From Acidimicrobiia bacterium (GTDB lineage Bacteria > Actinomycetota > Acidimicrobiia > Spongiisociales > ZC4RG35): a DNA stretch of 44,287 nt. Location of the stretch: contig WFOA01000133.1 of NCBI GenBank assembly GCA_015488325.1, positions 1 to 44,287 of the forward strand, given 5' to 3'. The translations under genes were made by a program, and so were the position numbers. Every line of letters begins with the position of its first letter. The first letter of the stretch is position 1. The notes beneath the pieces were generated by a model. The model saw only the letters and a list, made by a program, of their open reading frames with translations, was not told where the DNA came from and searched no databases. This document shows, piece by piece, positions 15,741 through 23,953 of the stretch.

Positions 15741-16961
15741 GTGTCGTTCGACCCGTACGATCCCGAGTTCCTCCGGGATCCCTATCCGACCTACCGGAGG
15801 CTGCGGGCGGCTCCACCGTTCTTCGACGAGGCGTGGGGCCTCACCTTCTTCTCCCGCTACGACGACGTCACCGGCATCCTGCGTGACCGCCGGTTCGGAC
15901 GCGACGTGCGTCATGCCGTTCCACGCGAGGAGGTGGATCCCGACGTCTACGAGAGGATCTACCCGTCTCGGTATCCCACCTGGACCCGCCTGATCCGCGA
16001 CTCGTTCATCGATCTGGAGCCGCCCCGCCACACCCGGATCCGGCGCCTCGTGCAGTGGGCGTTCTCCCGTCGGGCGTCGGAGAGCTACCGGGCGAGGATG
16101 CAGGAGACGGCGGACCGGCTGTTGGACCGGGCGTTGGAGGAGGGAAGGATGGAGGCGATCTCGGACTTCGCCACCCCGATCCCCCTCACGATGATCGCCG
16201 AGCTGTTGGGGATCCCCGGCGGTGACCAGCCGCGGTTGGTCGCCTGGTCCCACGCCATCGTCCGACTCTTCGACCAGGGCTGCACGGAGGCCGAGGCGGA
16301 GGAGGCAGAACGGGCCACCCGGGAGTTCGCCGAGTACGTCGCCGATCTCCTCGCCGAGCGCCGTGCCCGACCGGGAGACGATCTCGTCAGCTCGCTGGTG
16401 GCGGCCGAGTTGGATGGAGACCGGCTCTCCGAAGACGAGCTCGTGGCGACCTGCATCCTCACCCTCAACGCCGGCCACGAGGCCACGGTGCAGGCGATCG
16501 GGAACGGCATCCTGGCCCTGGCCCGTGATCCGGAGGCGTTCCGGTGGTTGCGGTCCCATCCTGAGGCGTTGGGAACGGCGGTGGAGGAGCTGCTCCGCTT
16601 CGACACCCCGCTGCAGATGTTCGAACGCTGGGTGCTGGAGGACCTCGAATGGGAGGGCACACCGCTGCGGCGGGGGACCAAGGTCGGTCTGCTGTTCGGT
16701 TCGGCCAACCGGGACGAACGGCGTTTCGTCGACCCCGACCGACTCGACCTGTCACGAGCCGACAACCCCCACGTCTCCTTCGGCGGTGGGATCCACTTCT
16801 GTGTGGGCGCACCCCTCGCCCGGGTGGAGATGGAGGTCGCCTTCGGCACCCTCGCCCGGCGGGTCGCCCGGATCGAAGGCCCGGACGTCGAGCCCGAACG
16901 TGTACCCAGCCTCGTGTTCCGTGGGGTCAGGGCCCTGCCGGTGGAGCTCGTCGCCGCCTGA
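15741..16961 (+). CDS. Cytochrome P450
   Basis: 406 residues from a GTG with GGGGAGG ten bases upstream. All P450 landmarks are present: the I-helix oxygen-activation motif AGHEAT (244-249), the K-helix EXXR as ELLR (283-286), and the heme loop FGGGIHFCVGAPLAR with the thiolate ligand Cys354. It is soluble, with no membrane anchor, like class I bacterial P450s such as CYP107 or CYP105 that need a ferredoxin and reductase; neither gene is adjacent. It starts three bases after permease 2, so it belongs to the importer operon. Inference: it oxidises the imported compound or a product of it. Family beyond P450 and substrate cannot be read from sequence. Confidence 0.93.
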   Translation: MSFDPYDPEFLRDPYPTYRRLRAAPPFFDEAWGLTFFSRYDDVTGILRDRRFGRDVRHAVPREEVDPDVYERIYPSRYPTWTRLIRDSFIDLEPPRHTRIRRLVQWAFSRRASESYRARMQETADRLLDRALEEGRMEAISDFATPIPLTMIAELLGIPGGDQPRLVAWSHAIVRLFDQGCTEAEAEEAERATREFAEYVADLLAERRARPGDDLVSSLVAAELDGDRLSEDELVATCILTLNAGHEATVQAIGNGILALARDPEAFRWLRSHPEALGTAVEELLRFDTPLQMFERWVLEDLEWEGTPLRRGTKVGLLFGSANRDERRFVDPDRLDLSRADNPHVSFGGGIHFCVGAPLARVEMEVAFGTLARRVARIEGPDVEPERVPSLVFRGVRALPVELVAA

Positions 16962-16964
16962 CGC

Positions 16965-17933
16965 TCAGCCGCCGTCGCCGGTGGTGTCGCCGCCTCCGGT
17001 GGTGGGCGTCGACAGGTTCCCGACGGGTCGACCCAAGACGGTGATCCCTTCGATGGCGAGTTCGCTGTACACCTTGTCGTTGCGGACCTCCGCCGGGTAG
17101 GCCTCTTTCACCGTGATGGTGAGCTGCACCGCCCTCATCGATGCGTAGGGGACGTTCTGGCTCCCCGGCGCGTCCTCCAGGGTGATGGGGATCGCCACTT
17201 CGCCTTTGGCCTGGGCGAGGATGCTCTTCGCCCGGTAGTTCTGGTAGAAGCGGTCGCTCTCTTCGATGTTCTCCCAGATCAGGCCGCGGATCACCATCGG
17301 CTCGTTGAAGATCAACGTGATCGTCACTTCGTCGTCGGGGCCCAGCTTCTCCCAGTTGACCTGCCATTCCCCTTCCCGGCCGTTGACCAGGTTGTCGCAG
17401 CGGAAACTCGCCAGTCCGGGAGGCGAGCATTCGACGCTGAGCACGTCGATCGGGCGGGGAGGCACCGTGGTGGTCGTGGAGGTCTCTTCGGCGGCGAGGG
17501 TCGTCGAAGTGGCCGGGGTTTCGTCTCCCGAGAAGAGGTTGAACATCAGCGCGACGAGGGCGACACCGAGGATGAGCGCCGAGATCGCCATCAGGGCCCG
17601 GACCCCGGCCGTCGCCTGGACGGCCGGGCGGGGCGCCACCGGCAGCGTCCCCTGGGAGAGCCTGGCCCCGCACTCTTCACAGTGGCGGTTCGTCGAAGGG
17701 TTCGCCGAACCGCACGACGGGCAGATCACCTCCTGGCGGGGGACGACGACGCGGGGGTCTTCCGGCCAGCCTTCTTCGGGAGGGGGACCTTCGCCGAGGG
17801 TGAACTCTTCGAATTCGCCTTCGGTCGGGTCGGGGACGGGGTCCGACAGCGGGTCGATCCAGCTCCCGCAGGACGGGCAGAAGTCTTCGTCGACGACGGT
17901 GGTGCCGCAGTTGTCGCAGATGTGTCGGGGCAA
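16965..17933 (-). CDS. Double zinc-ribbon, single-span membrane protein with discoidin-like glycan-binding domain
   Basis: 322 residues from a TTG behind AGGAGGT (17937-17943). Two zinc ribbons lie in the cytoplasmic part: CDNC...CPSC (Cys6, 9, 19, 22) and CPSC...CEEC (Cys71, 74, 85, 88), separated by an acidic linker. A membrane span follows at about 112-134, then a Thr-rich stalk. The external domain (about 160-300) reads ASFRCDNLVNGREGEWQVNW...LIFNEPMVIRGLIW...RFYQNYRAKSI, resembling the NADase-type glycan-binding/discoidin beta-sandwich found at the ends of actinobacterial zinc-ribbon and kinase proteins. Inference: a wall-sensing or wall-attached protein; no enzyme is seen. It converges on the P450 gene with only three bases between stops. 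Confidence 0.75.
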   Translation of the reverse strand: MPRHICDNCGTTVVDEDFCPSCGSWIDPLSDPVPDPTEGEFEEFTLGEGPPPEEGWPEDPRVVVPRQEVICPSCGSANPSTNRHCEECGARLSQGTLPVAPRPAVQATAGVRALMAISALILGVALVALMFNLFSGDETPATSTTLAAEETSTTTTVPPRPIDVLSVECSPPGLASFRCDNLVNGREGEWQVNWEKLGPDDEVTITLIFNEPMVIRGLIWENIEESDRFYQNYRAKSILAQAKGEVAIPITLEDAPGSQNVPYASMRAVQLTITVKEAYPAEVRNDKVYSELAIEGITVLGRPVGNLSTPTTGGGDTTGDGG

Positions 17934-17969
17934 CGGACCTCCTCGGACGGGGGGTATTGTGCCACGACC

Positions 17970-18098
17970 GTGCTTCTGTGGGCGATCAGACCGACGGAGC
18001 AGTGGTCGGCGGGTTCGATCCTGGCCGGCGTGCTCCTCCTCGTCGCGATCGGGTTGGCGGTCGCCGTCGCCGTCCGGCGTGACCGGGACCGACGGTGA
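17970..18098 (+). CDS. Possible small single-span membrane protein
   Basis: 42 residues from a GTG. It has a short polar start, one hydrophobic span (AGVLLLVAIGLAVAVAV) and a basic tail RRDRDRR. TATTGT at 17955-17960 ends nine bases before the GTG and could be a -10 box; read on the other strand it is CACAAT, serving the zinc-ribbon gene. No Shine-Dalgarno site is present. It fits snugly between the zinc-ribbon gene and radA. It may instead be chance within the divergent promoter region. Confidence 0.38.
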   Translation: MLLWAIRPTEQWSAGSILAGVLLLVAIGLAVAVAVRRDRDRR

Positions 18099-18120
18099 CG
18101 ATTCTGTCGGCACCGGCCGA

Positions 18121-18126
18121 TACGAT
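18121..18126 (+). promoter_or_regulatory. Leaderless-type -10 box before radA
   Basis: TACGAT, six bases before the radA ATG at 18133; no ribosome site is present between them. Confidence 0.5.
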
Positions 18127-18132
18127 CCGGCC

Positions 18133-19425
18133 ATGACCTACCTCTGCGCCTCGTGTGGTCACCGGTCTCCCCGGTGGATGGGGTTCTGTCCTGGCTGCGG
18201 CTCCCCGGAGCCCCTGGTCGAGTCGGCCGCTTCTCGGACCGTGGCGGGACCGGTGCCCGAGGCGGTGCCGGTGAGCCGCCTCCACGAAGACCCCGTCGAG
18301 CGCCTCGAGACGGGGATCGGCGAGCTCGACCGGGTCCTCGGTGGGGGGATCGTCCCCGGATCGGTCGTTCTGGTGGGTGGCGAACCGGGGGTGGGCAAGT
18401 CGACGTTGCTCCTGCAGTTGTCGGGCGCGATGGCGGCCGCCGGGCGACGGGTGCTCGTGGTGACCGCCGAGGAGTCGGCGGCGCAGGTGGGGATGCGGGC
18501 GGCTCGCCTCGGGGTGGATCGGGACGAGGTGCTGTTGCTGGCGGAAGACGACGTCGAGCGTGCCCTCGCCTCCGCCGAAGCCGCCAAACCCGACCTGGTG
18601 GTGATCGACTCGATCCAGGCGGTGGCCTCCCCCGACGTGTCCTCGGCTCCAGGGAGCGTCTCCCAGGTGCGCGAGACCGCCGCCCGTCTCGTCCGTTTCG
18701 CCAAAGGCCGGGGGATCGCCGTCGTCATCATCGGTCATGTGACGAAGGACGGGGGCTTGGCCGGTCCGAAACTCTTGGAGCATCTGGTGGACGTGGTGAT
18801 GTACCTGGAGGGCGACGCCGACCGGGGCTTTCGGGCGCTTCGGAGCTTGAAGAACCGGTTCGGAGCCACCCACGTGGTGGCGCTCTTCGACATGCGGTCC
18901 GATGGCCTGGTGGAGGTGGAGGATCCGTCGGCGGCCTTCCTGTCGGACTGGCAGTCCACGGTCCCGGGCACCGTGGTCTTTCCGGCGGTGGAGGGACGAC
19001 GGTCCGTGTTGGTGGAGATCCAGGCGTTGGTGGCGCCGACGAGGGTCAGCCCGCCGCGACGCTCTGTGCGGGGTGTGGAGGCGGCACGGGTTCACCAGCT
19101 CCTGGCGGTGATCGACCGTCACGCCCGACTCCCGACCTTCGACCATGAGGTGTTCGTCAACGTCGTCGGCGGATGGCGGCTGGTGGAGCCGGCATGCGAC
19201 CTTCCGGTCCTGTTGGCGGTGGCGTCGTCGCTCCTCGACGTTCCGCTGGGGTCGACTGCCGCCTGGGGCGAGGTGGGCCTGGCCGGTGAGGTCCGGCCGG
19301 TCCCCTTCGCTGCTCGTCGCCGGGAAGAGGCGACCCGGTTGGGGGTGGAGCGGATCGTCGCACCCGGCGACGGGCGAACCCTGCGGGTGGGTGACGTCCT
19401 CGCCCTGGCCGGTCTCACCGGATGA
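18133..19425 (+). CDS. radA: DNA repair protein RadA
   Basis: 430 residues. It has an N-terminal C4 zinc finger (Cys5, 8, 19, 22), a RecA-like core with Walker A GEPGVGKST (83-91) and VVIDSIQAV, the RadA-specific KNRFG motif (239-243), and a C-terminal Lon-protease-like domain without need of catalysis (around VNVVGGWRL and GEVGLAGEVRPV). RadA is a branch-migration helicase acting in recombinational repair. It lies immediately upstream of disA, the order seen in many Gram-positive bacteria and actinomycetes, where the two work together on recombination intermediates. Leaderless initiation is likely. The gap to disA is 40 bases and contains a TACCCT box. Confidence 0.96.
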   Translation: MTYLCASCGHRSPRWMGFCPGCGSPEPLVESAASRTVAGPVPEAVPVSRLHEDPVERLETGIGELDRVLGGGIVPGSVVLVGGEPGVGKSTLLLQLSGAMAAAGRRVLVVTAEESAAQVGMRAARLGVDRDEVLLLAEDDVERALASAEAAKPDLVVIDSIQAVASPDVSSAPGSVSQVRETAARLVRFAKGRGIAVVIIGHVTKDGGLAGPKLLEHLVDVVMYLEGDADRGFRALRSLKNRFGATHVVALFDMRSDGLVEVEDPSAAFLSDWQSTVPGTVVFPAVEGRRSVLVEIQALVAPTRVSPPRRSVRGVEAARVHQLLAVIDRHARLPTFDHEVFVNVVGGWRLVEPACDLPVLLAVASSLLDVPLGSTAAWGEVGLAGEVRPVPFAARRREEATRLGVERIVAPGDGRTLRVGDVLALAGLTG

Positions 19426-19451
19426 TCGACCCTTCCCGGGCCCAAACCTGA

Positions 19452-19457
19452 TACCCT
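19452..19457 (+). promoter_or_regulatory. Leaderless-type -10 box before disA
   Basis: TACCCT, eight bases before the GTG at 19466. It lets disA be expressed apart from radA. Confidence 0.42.
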
Positions 19458-19465
19458 CTGGCGCC

Positions 19466-20536
19466 GTGGCGGCGACCAACCGGACGATGCTCGAACTGCT
19501 CAGTCGCCTGGCTCCGGGGACGCCGTTGCGCCAGGGCATCGAGCGGATCCTCCAGCAGAGCAAGGGCGCGTTGATCGTGCTGGGAAGCGGTCCGGAAGTG
19601 GAGGAGATCTCCAGCGGAGGGTTCCGGTTGGAGCATTCGCCGTTCACCCCGGCCCGTCTCGCCGAGCTGGCCAAGATGGACGGAGGGATCGTCCTCGACG
19701 AGGAGCAGAGCCAGATCGTCGCCGCCAACGTCCATTTCGTTCCCCGCAACGACATCCCCACCGACGAGACGGGTGCGCGGCACCGCACAGCCGAACGGAT
19801 CGCGGTCCAGACGGGACTCCCGGTCGTCGCCGTCAGCGAGCTTCGACGTGTCGCCACGGTGTTCCACGCCGGACAGAAGATCGAGCTGGCCAGCCCGACG
19901 GTGGTGGCCGCCAAGGTCAACCAGGAACTCCAGGCCCTCGACCGGCTGCGGCGCCGGCTCGACGAGGCCGAGCGTCACCTCACCCAACTGGAGGTGACGG
20001 GGCTGTCCACCTACCGGTCGGTGGTGGAGGTGGTGCAACGGGCCGAGCTGGTACGCCGGGTCGGTGCCGCCATCGAACGGGAGACGGTCACCCTCGGTGA
20101 CGAAGGCCGTCTGGCGTGGTTGCAGCTCGCCGATCTGATGCGTGGTGTCGACCACATGCGGGAGATCACGCTCCGGGACTACGTTCGACCTCGGCGCGAA
20201 CGGGTGCTGGCGTCGGCCCTGGCCGAGTTGGAGGAGCTCTCCGACGCCGACCTCGAAGATCCGGCCAAGGTCGGCAAGGCCCTCGGATTCCCCGAACTGG
20301 ACGATGAGGTGCAGCCTCGCGGCTACCGCCTGCTCTCCAAGGTGGGGCGGCTCCCCGAGACCGTCCGTGACGATGTGGTCCGACATTTCCGCGGCGATTT
20401 CCGGCGGATGCTTCGGGCGTCCGTCGCCCAGTTCGAGAAGGTGGAAGGGGTCGGTCCGGCTCGGGCTCGCCAGCTTCGTCGACACCTCGACAACCTGGTC
20501 GCGACGGCCGGTGACCCGGCGGCGGATCTGGACTGA
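19466..20536 (+). CDS. disA: DNA integrity scanning diadenylate cyclase DisA
   Basis: 356 residues, the family length. The N-terminal DAC domain (about 1-145) makes cyclic di-AMP from two ATP. The RHR motif is intact (TGARHRTAER, 105-107), while the usual DGA motif reads DGG (72-74, in AKMDGGIVLDEE). A helical spine follows, and the C-terminal helix-hairpin-helix DNA-binding domain (KVEGVGPARARQLRRHL) senses branched DNA. The start is GTG, as VAATNRTMLELL; an ATG seven codons later is possible. It is neighboured by radA and carD as in mycobacteria. Ala-to-Gly in the DGA motif is conservative, so activity is expected but not certain. Confidence 0.95.
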   Translation: MAATNRTMLELLSRLAPGTPLRQGIERILQQSKGALIVLGSGPEVEEISSGGFRLEHSPFTPARLAELAKMDGGIVLDEEQSQIVAANVHFVPRNDIPTDETGARHRTAERIAVQTGLPVVAVSELRRVATVFHAGQKIELASPTVVAAKVNQELQALDRLRRRLDEAERHLTQLEVTGLSTYRSVVEVVQRAELVRRVGAAIERETVTLGDEGRLAWLQLADLMRGVDHMREITLRDYVRPRRERVLASALAELEELSDADLEDPAKVGKALGFPELDDEVQPRGYRLLSKVGRLPETVRDDVVRHFRGDFRRMLRASVAQFEKVEGVGPARARQLRRHLDNLVATAGDPAADLD

Positions 20537-20547
20537 GGGCCACCCGG

Positions 20548-20553
20548 TACACT
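20548..20553 (+). promoter_or_regulatory. Candidate -10 box before carD
   Basis: TACACT, 12 bases before the ATG at 20566, predicting a leader of only about five bases. Confidence 0.4.
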
Positions 20554-20565
20554 CCGGCGCCGTAT

Positions 20566-21321
20566 ATGGCTACCAAGAAGACCGCCACCACCGACAAGTC
20601 GGCCGAGACGCCGGCGAAGAAGAAGACGGCTGCCAAGTCCCCCGAAAAGCAGACGGCCGCGAAGGCTTCGGCGAAGCAAACGGCCGCCAAGAAGACTCCG
20701 GCGAAGAAGTCTCCCGCGAAGAAGACGGCGGGGAAGAAGACAGCGGCGAAGAAGACAGCGGCGAAGAAGACGGCCGCCGACAAACCCGCCGCCGAGGCGA
20801 AGAAGCCCCGGGCCAAGGCCGCCCCCAAGTACGCGGTGGGGGACAAGGTCGTGCATCCCCAGCACGGCGCCGCCACCATCACCAAGAAGGTGAAGCAGAC
20901 CTTCGCCGGGGAGAAACGTGACTACTACGTCCTCGACATCGCCACCGAGCAGCTCACGGTGATGGTGCCCCTCGACAAGATCGACGAAGTCATCCGGCCC
21001 GTCATTTCGAAAACCCAGGCCCGCAAGGTCCTCACCGTCCTCAAGGGGGAACCCCAGGAGGCCGGTTCGAACTGGAGCCGCTGGTACAAGGTGCTGAACG
21101 AGAAGATGACCTCGGGGGACATCTTCCAGGTCGCCGAAGTCGTACGCGATCTCAACTACGCCCAACAGACCAAGGGGATCTCACCGGCGCTCAAACGGAT
21201 GCTGTCCAAGGCGAGGCTGACGCTCACCTCCGAGCTTCAGTTCGCCCTCGACATCGACCAGGAGGAGGCCACCAAGAAGCTCGACCGGGCCCTCCCGGTG
21301 TTCGAGACGCCCGAAGAGTGA
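20566..21321 (+). CDS. carD: CarD/CdnL-type RNA polymerase-binding regulator with histone H1-like N-terminal tail
   Basis: 251 residues, against about 160 for mycobacterial CarD. Residues 1-87 are a Lys/Ala/Thr/Pro tail built of PAKK, TAAKK and SPAKK units, resembling the tails of histone H1 and mycobacterial HupB; part of the DNA repeats in a 15-base unit. From about 88 the standard protein starts: YAVGDKVVHPQHGAATI opens the Tudor-like domain that binds the RNA polymerase beta subunit. The helical DNA-binding domain continues with SGDIFQVAEVVRDL and LSKARLTLTSELQFAL. CarD stabilises open promoter complexes, mainly at rRNA promoters. The tail should add non-specific DNA binding. The stop overlaps the ispF GTG by four bases, so the genes are coupled. 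Confidence 0.95.
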   Translation: MATKKTATTDKSAETPAKKKTAAKSPEKQTAAKASAKQTAAKKTPAKKSPAKKTAGKKTAAKKTAAKKTAADKPAAEAKKPRAKAAPKYAVGDKVVHPQHGAATITKKVKQTFAGEKRDYYVLDIATEQLTVMVPLDKIDEVIRPVISKTQARKVLTVLKGEPQEAGSNWSRWYKVLNEKMTSGDIFQVAEVVRDLNYAQQTKGISPALKRMLSKARLTLTSELQFALDIDQEEATKKLDRALPVFETPEE

Positions 21322-21806
21322 GTTCCACGTTGCGGATCGGCTGGGGAATGGACGTCCACCGGTTGGGCGGCGAACCCCCGCTGTTGCTCGGAGGCGTGGT
21401 GGTGGACGACACCCGAGGCGTCGAAGCCACCTCCGACGGAGACGTGGCCGCCCATGCGGTCACCGACGCCGTCCTCGGCGCCGCCTCCCTCGGCGACCTC
21501 GGAGAACATTTCCCCTCCGACGATCCCCGCTGGCACGGCGCCGACTCCCTCGAGCTGCTGCGGGAAGCCGTACGGATGGCCGCCGACGCCGGAGTGCGGC
21601 CCCGGTTCGCCGACGTCACCGTCATCGCCCAGCAGGTGCGGGTGGCGCCCCACCGCGGCGCCATCGCCGCCGGCCTCGCCGGCGCCCTCGGGCTGGCCGC
21701 GTCGGAGGTCTCGGTGAAGGCGACCACCACCGACGGACTCGGATGGATCGGCCGGGGCGAAGGCATCGGCGTGGTCGCCGTCGTCACCGCCACCGTGGCC
21801 TCGTAA
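21318..21806 (+). CDS. ispF: 2-C-methyl-D-erythritol 2,4-cyclodiphosphate synthase IspF
   Basis: 162 residues from GTG, overlapping the carD stop. Metal ligands are in GMDVHRLGG (Asp12, His14) and His46 in AAHAVTDAVLGA. The C-terminal KATTTDGLGWIGRGEGIG is the CDP-binding signature. It forms the cyclic diphosphate intermediate of the methylerythritol phosphate route to isoprenoids, which feeds the polyprenyl synthase near the left end. In many actinomycetes ispD lies between carD and ispF; here it is absent. Confidence 0.95.
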   Translation: MSSTLRIGWGMDVHRLGGEPPLLLGGVVVDDTRGVEATSDGDVAAHAVTDAVLGAASLGDLGEHFPSDDPRWHGADSLELLREAVRMAADAGVRPRFADVTVIAQQVRVAPHRGAIAAGLAGALGLAASEVSVKATTTDGLGWIGRGEGIGVVAVVTATVAS

Positions 21807-21807
21807 G

Positions 21808-23223
21808 ATGGCCGGACCGATGCGGGTCTTCAACACTCTCGGTCGCGTCCTCACCGAACTGGAGCCGGCCCCGCCGGCGCGGCTCGGCATGTACGTGTGC
21901 GGACCGACCGTGCAGTCCGAACCCCATCTGGGTCACGGCCGTTCGGCGGTCGCGTTCGACACGATCCGCAGGTACCTCCGCTGGCGGGGATACGACGTCA
22001 CCTACGTGCGGAACGTCACCGACATCGAAGACAAGATCATCGCCGCCGCCCAGGAACGGGGGATGTCGGTCCCCGAGCTCGCCGAGGAGATGTCGGCCCG
22101 GTTCGCCGAGACCTTCGCCGCCTTGGCGGTGGAGGCGCCCGACGTGGAGCCCCGGGCCACCGAGCACATCCCCGAGATCATCGAGCTGATCGCCCGCCTC
22201 ATCGACCGGGGTCTGGCCTACCCGTCGGGAGGCGACGTGTACTTCTCGGTGCGGGGTTTCGAGGGCTACGGCAAACTGTCGGGCCGCCGGCCCGACGAAC
22301 TGTTGTCCGGAGCTCGGGTCGAGGTGAGCGATGCGAAACAGGATCCCCTCGACTTCGCCCTCTGGAAGGCCGCCAAGCCCGGCGAACCGTGGTGGCACTC
22401 CCCGTGGGGCCGGGGTCGTCCGGGATGGCACATCGAATGCTCGGCGATGGCGATGAAGTACCTCGGCGAGACCATCGACATCCACGGAGGCGGCAACGAC
22501 CTGATCTTCCCCCACCACGAAAACGAGATCGCCCAGTCGGAAGGGGCGACCGGTAAGCCCTTCGTCCAGTACTGGCTCCACAACGGGATGGTGAACCTCG
22601 CCGGCGAGAAGATGTCGAAGTCGACGGGGGTCCTGGTGGACCTGGCAGAGGCCATTCGCCGGTTCGGCGGGATGGCGGTGCGTCTGCTCTACCTGCGGGC
22701 ACACTATCGGTCACCGCTGGAGTTCCGTGAGGAGCTCGTCGCCGACGCCGCCGCCGCGGTCGAGCGCCTCGACCGTTTCCGTCGCCGTTTCCCTCCGCCC
22801 GACGCCGCCGCCGACCCCGAGGCCCTCGAACGGTTCCGCCGGGTGATGGACGACGACTTCGGCACACCGGAGGCGGTGGGTCTCCTGTTCGACCTGGTTC
22901 GTGAAGCCAACCGGATGGCCGACGAGGGGCAGGATCCCGCCGGCATCGTCGCCGCCTTCTACGAGATCGCCGGTGTGCTCGGCCTGGTCTTCGCCTCGAC
23001 GGGGCTCGACGACCTGGCCGACCCGCTGGTGTCGCTCGCCGCCGAGTTCGGTGTCGAAGTCGACGGGGATCCTGTCGCCTGCCTCGAGTCCCTGCTCGCT
23101 CGTCGTCGCCGAGCCCGGGAGGAGCGGGATTGGCCTGTGGCCGATGCCATCCGCGACCGGTTGGACGCGTTGGGGATCGTCGTGGAAGACTCCGCCGATG
23201 GCACCCGCTGGCATCGGCGCTGA
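21808..23223 (+). CDS. cysS: Cysteinyl-tRNA synthetase
   Basis: 471 residues from an ATG one base after the ispF stop. An ATG four codons later (21820, MRVFNTLGR) is the common family start and lies about ten bases past a TAAGAT box. Zinc-binding Cys is in MYVCGPTV. The HIGH motif is PHLGHGRS, zinc ligands continue in GWHIECSAM and PHHENEIAQSE, and the KMSKS loop is EKMSKSTGV. The C-terminal DALR-type helical domain is complete. It charges tRNA-Cys. The last 26 bases overlap the rlmB start. Gene order ispF-cysS-rlmB is that of mycobacteria. Confidence 0.97.
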   Translation: MAGPMRVFNTLGRVLTELEPAPPARLGMYVCGPTVQSEPHLGHGRSAVAFDTIRRYLRWRGYDVTYVRNVTDIEDKIIAAAQERGMSVPELAEEMSARFAETFAALAVEAPDVEPRATEHIPEIIELIARLIDRGLAYPSGGDVYFSVRGFEGYGKLSGRRPDELLSGARVEVSDAKQDPLDFALWKAAKPGEPWWHSPWGRGRPGWHIECSAMAMKYLGETIDIHGGGNDLIFPHHENEIAQSEGATGKPFVQYWLHNGMVNLAGEKMSKSTGVLVDLAEAIRRFGGMAVRLLYLRAHYRSPLEFREELVADAAAAVERLDRFRRRFPPPDAAADPEALERFRRVMDDDFGTPEAVGLLFDLVREANRMADEGQDPAGIVAAFYEIAGVLGLVFASTGLDDLADPLVSLAAEFGVEVDGDPVACLESLLARRRRAREERDWPVADAIRDRLDALGIVVEDSADGTRWHRR

Positions 23224-23944
23224 GGTCGAAGGGATCCACGCCGTCGCCGCCGCCGTCGCATCGGGACGGGTACGCGAACTCTGGGTCGAGTCGGGACGTC
23301 TCGACCGGCCCGAGATCGCCGAGGTCGTGTCCGGCGCCTCCGCCGCCGGTGCCGACGTCCACGTGGTCGACGACGTCTCGGCGTTCGCCTCCACCGCCGC
23401 ACCCCAGGGCGTCGTGGCTCGCTGCCGGCCGATCCGTCCCTCCGACCTGGAGACCCTGGTCGCCCGCTGCGAACCGGCGGCGGTGCTGATCCTCGACCAT
23501 GTGGAGGACCCCCACAATCTGGGTGCGGCCGTGCGCAGCGCCGTCGCCGCCGGGGTCACGTCGCTGGTGGTACCCACCCGGCGGGCAGCCCCGTTCTCGG
23601 CGGCGGCGTTCAAGGCGGCGGCCGGCGCCCTCGAACACGTCGCCGTGGGACTGGTGTCGTCGGTGGCGGAAGCGCTGAGGGGGCTGGGACGTTGGGGAGT
23701 GTGGACGGTGGGGCTCGACGTGGGAGCGGAGACGCCGCTGTTCGGCCTGGAGCTCCTGTCGGAACCGGTGGCGGTGGTGGTGGGGGCCGAAGGGACAGGA
23801 CTGACACGTCTCGTCCGGGACCGGGTGGATGTGGTGGCGTCGATCCCCGTGTACGGGCCGGTGCAGAGCCTGAACGCGTCGGTGGCGGCGGCGCTGGCCT
23901 GTTACGAGATCCAGCGAGTACGTCGCCGGGAGACGCTAGCTTGA
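23198..23944 (+). CDS. rlmB: TrmH/SpoU family 23S rRNA 2'-O-methyltransferase (RlmB-like)
   Basis: 248 residues. The N-terminal substrate-binding domain starts at EVEGIHAVAAAV. The SPOUT knot motifs follow: motif 1 ILDHVEDPHNLGAAVRSA, motif 2 VAVVVGAEGTGL, motif 3 IPVYGPVQSLNASVAAALACYE. These make the S-adenosylmethionine site of the trefoil-knot enzymes. RlmB methylates G2251 of 23S rRNA; the exact target here is inferred from position after cysS and from similarity. It overlaps cysS by 26 bases. tRNA-Thr begins nine bases after its stop. Confidence 0.92.
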   Translation: MAPAGIGAEVEGIHAVAAAVASGRVRELWVESGRLDRPEIAEVVSGASAAGADVHVVDDVSAFASTAAPQGVVARCRPIRPSDLETLVARCEPAAVLILDHVEDPHNLGAAVRSAVAAGVTSLVVPTRRAAPFSAAAFKAAAGALEHVAVGLVSSVAEALRGLGRWGVWTVGLDVGAETPLFGLELLSEPVAVVVGAEGTGLTRLVRDRVDVVASIPVYGPVQSLNASVAAALACYEIQRVRRRETLA

Positions 23945-23953
23945 TACCGTCAC

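Noticed and set aside
10586-16961. Sugar or autoinducer-2 importer instead of a nucleoside importer
   Set aside because: The binding protein starts with the BMP/PnrA signature and the permeases match the YufP/YufQ pair, not the ribose or Lsr type.
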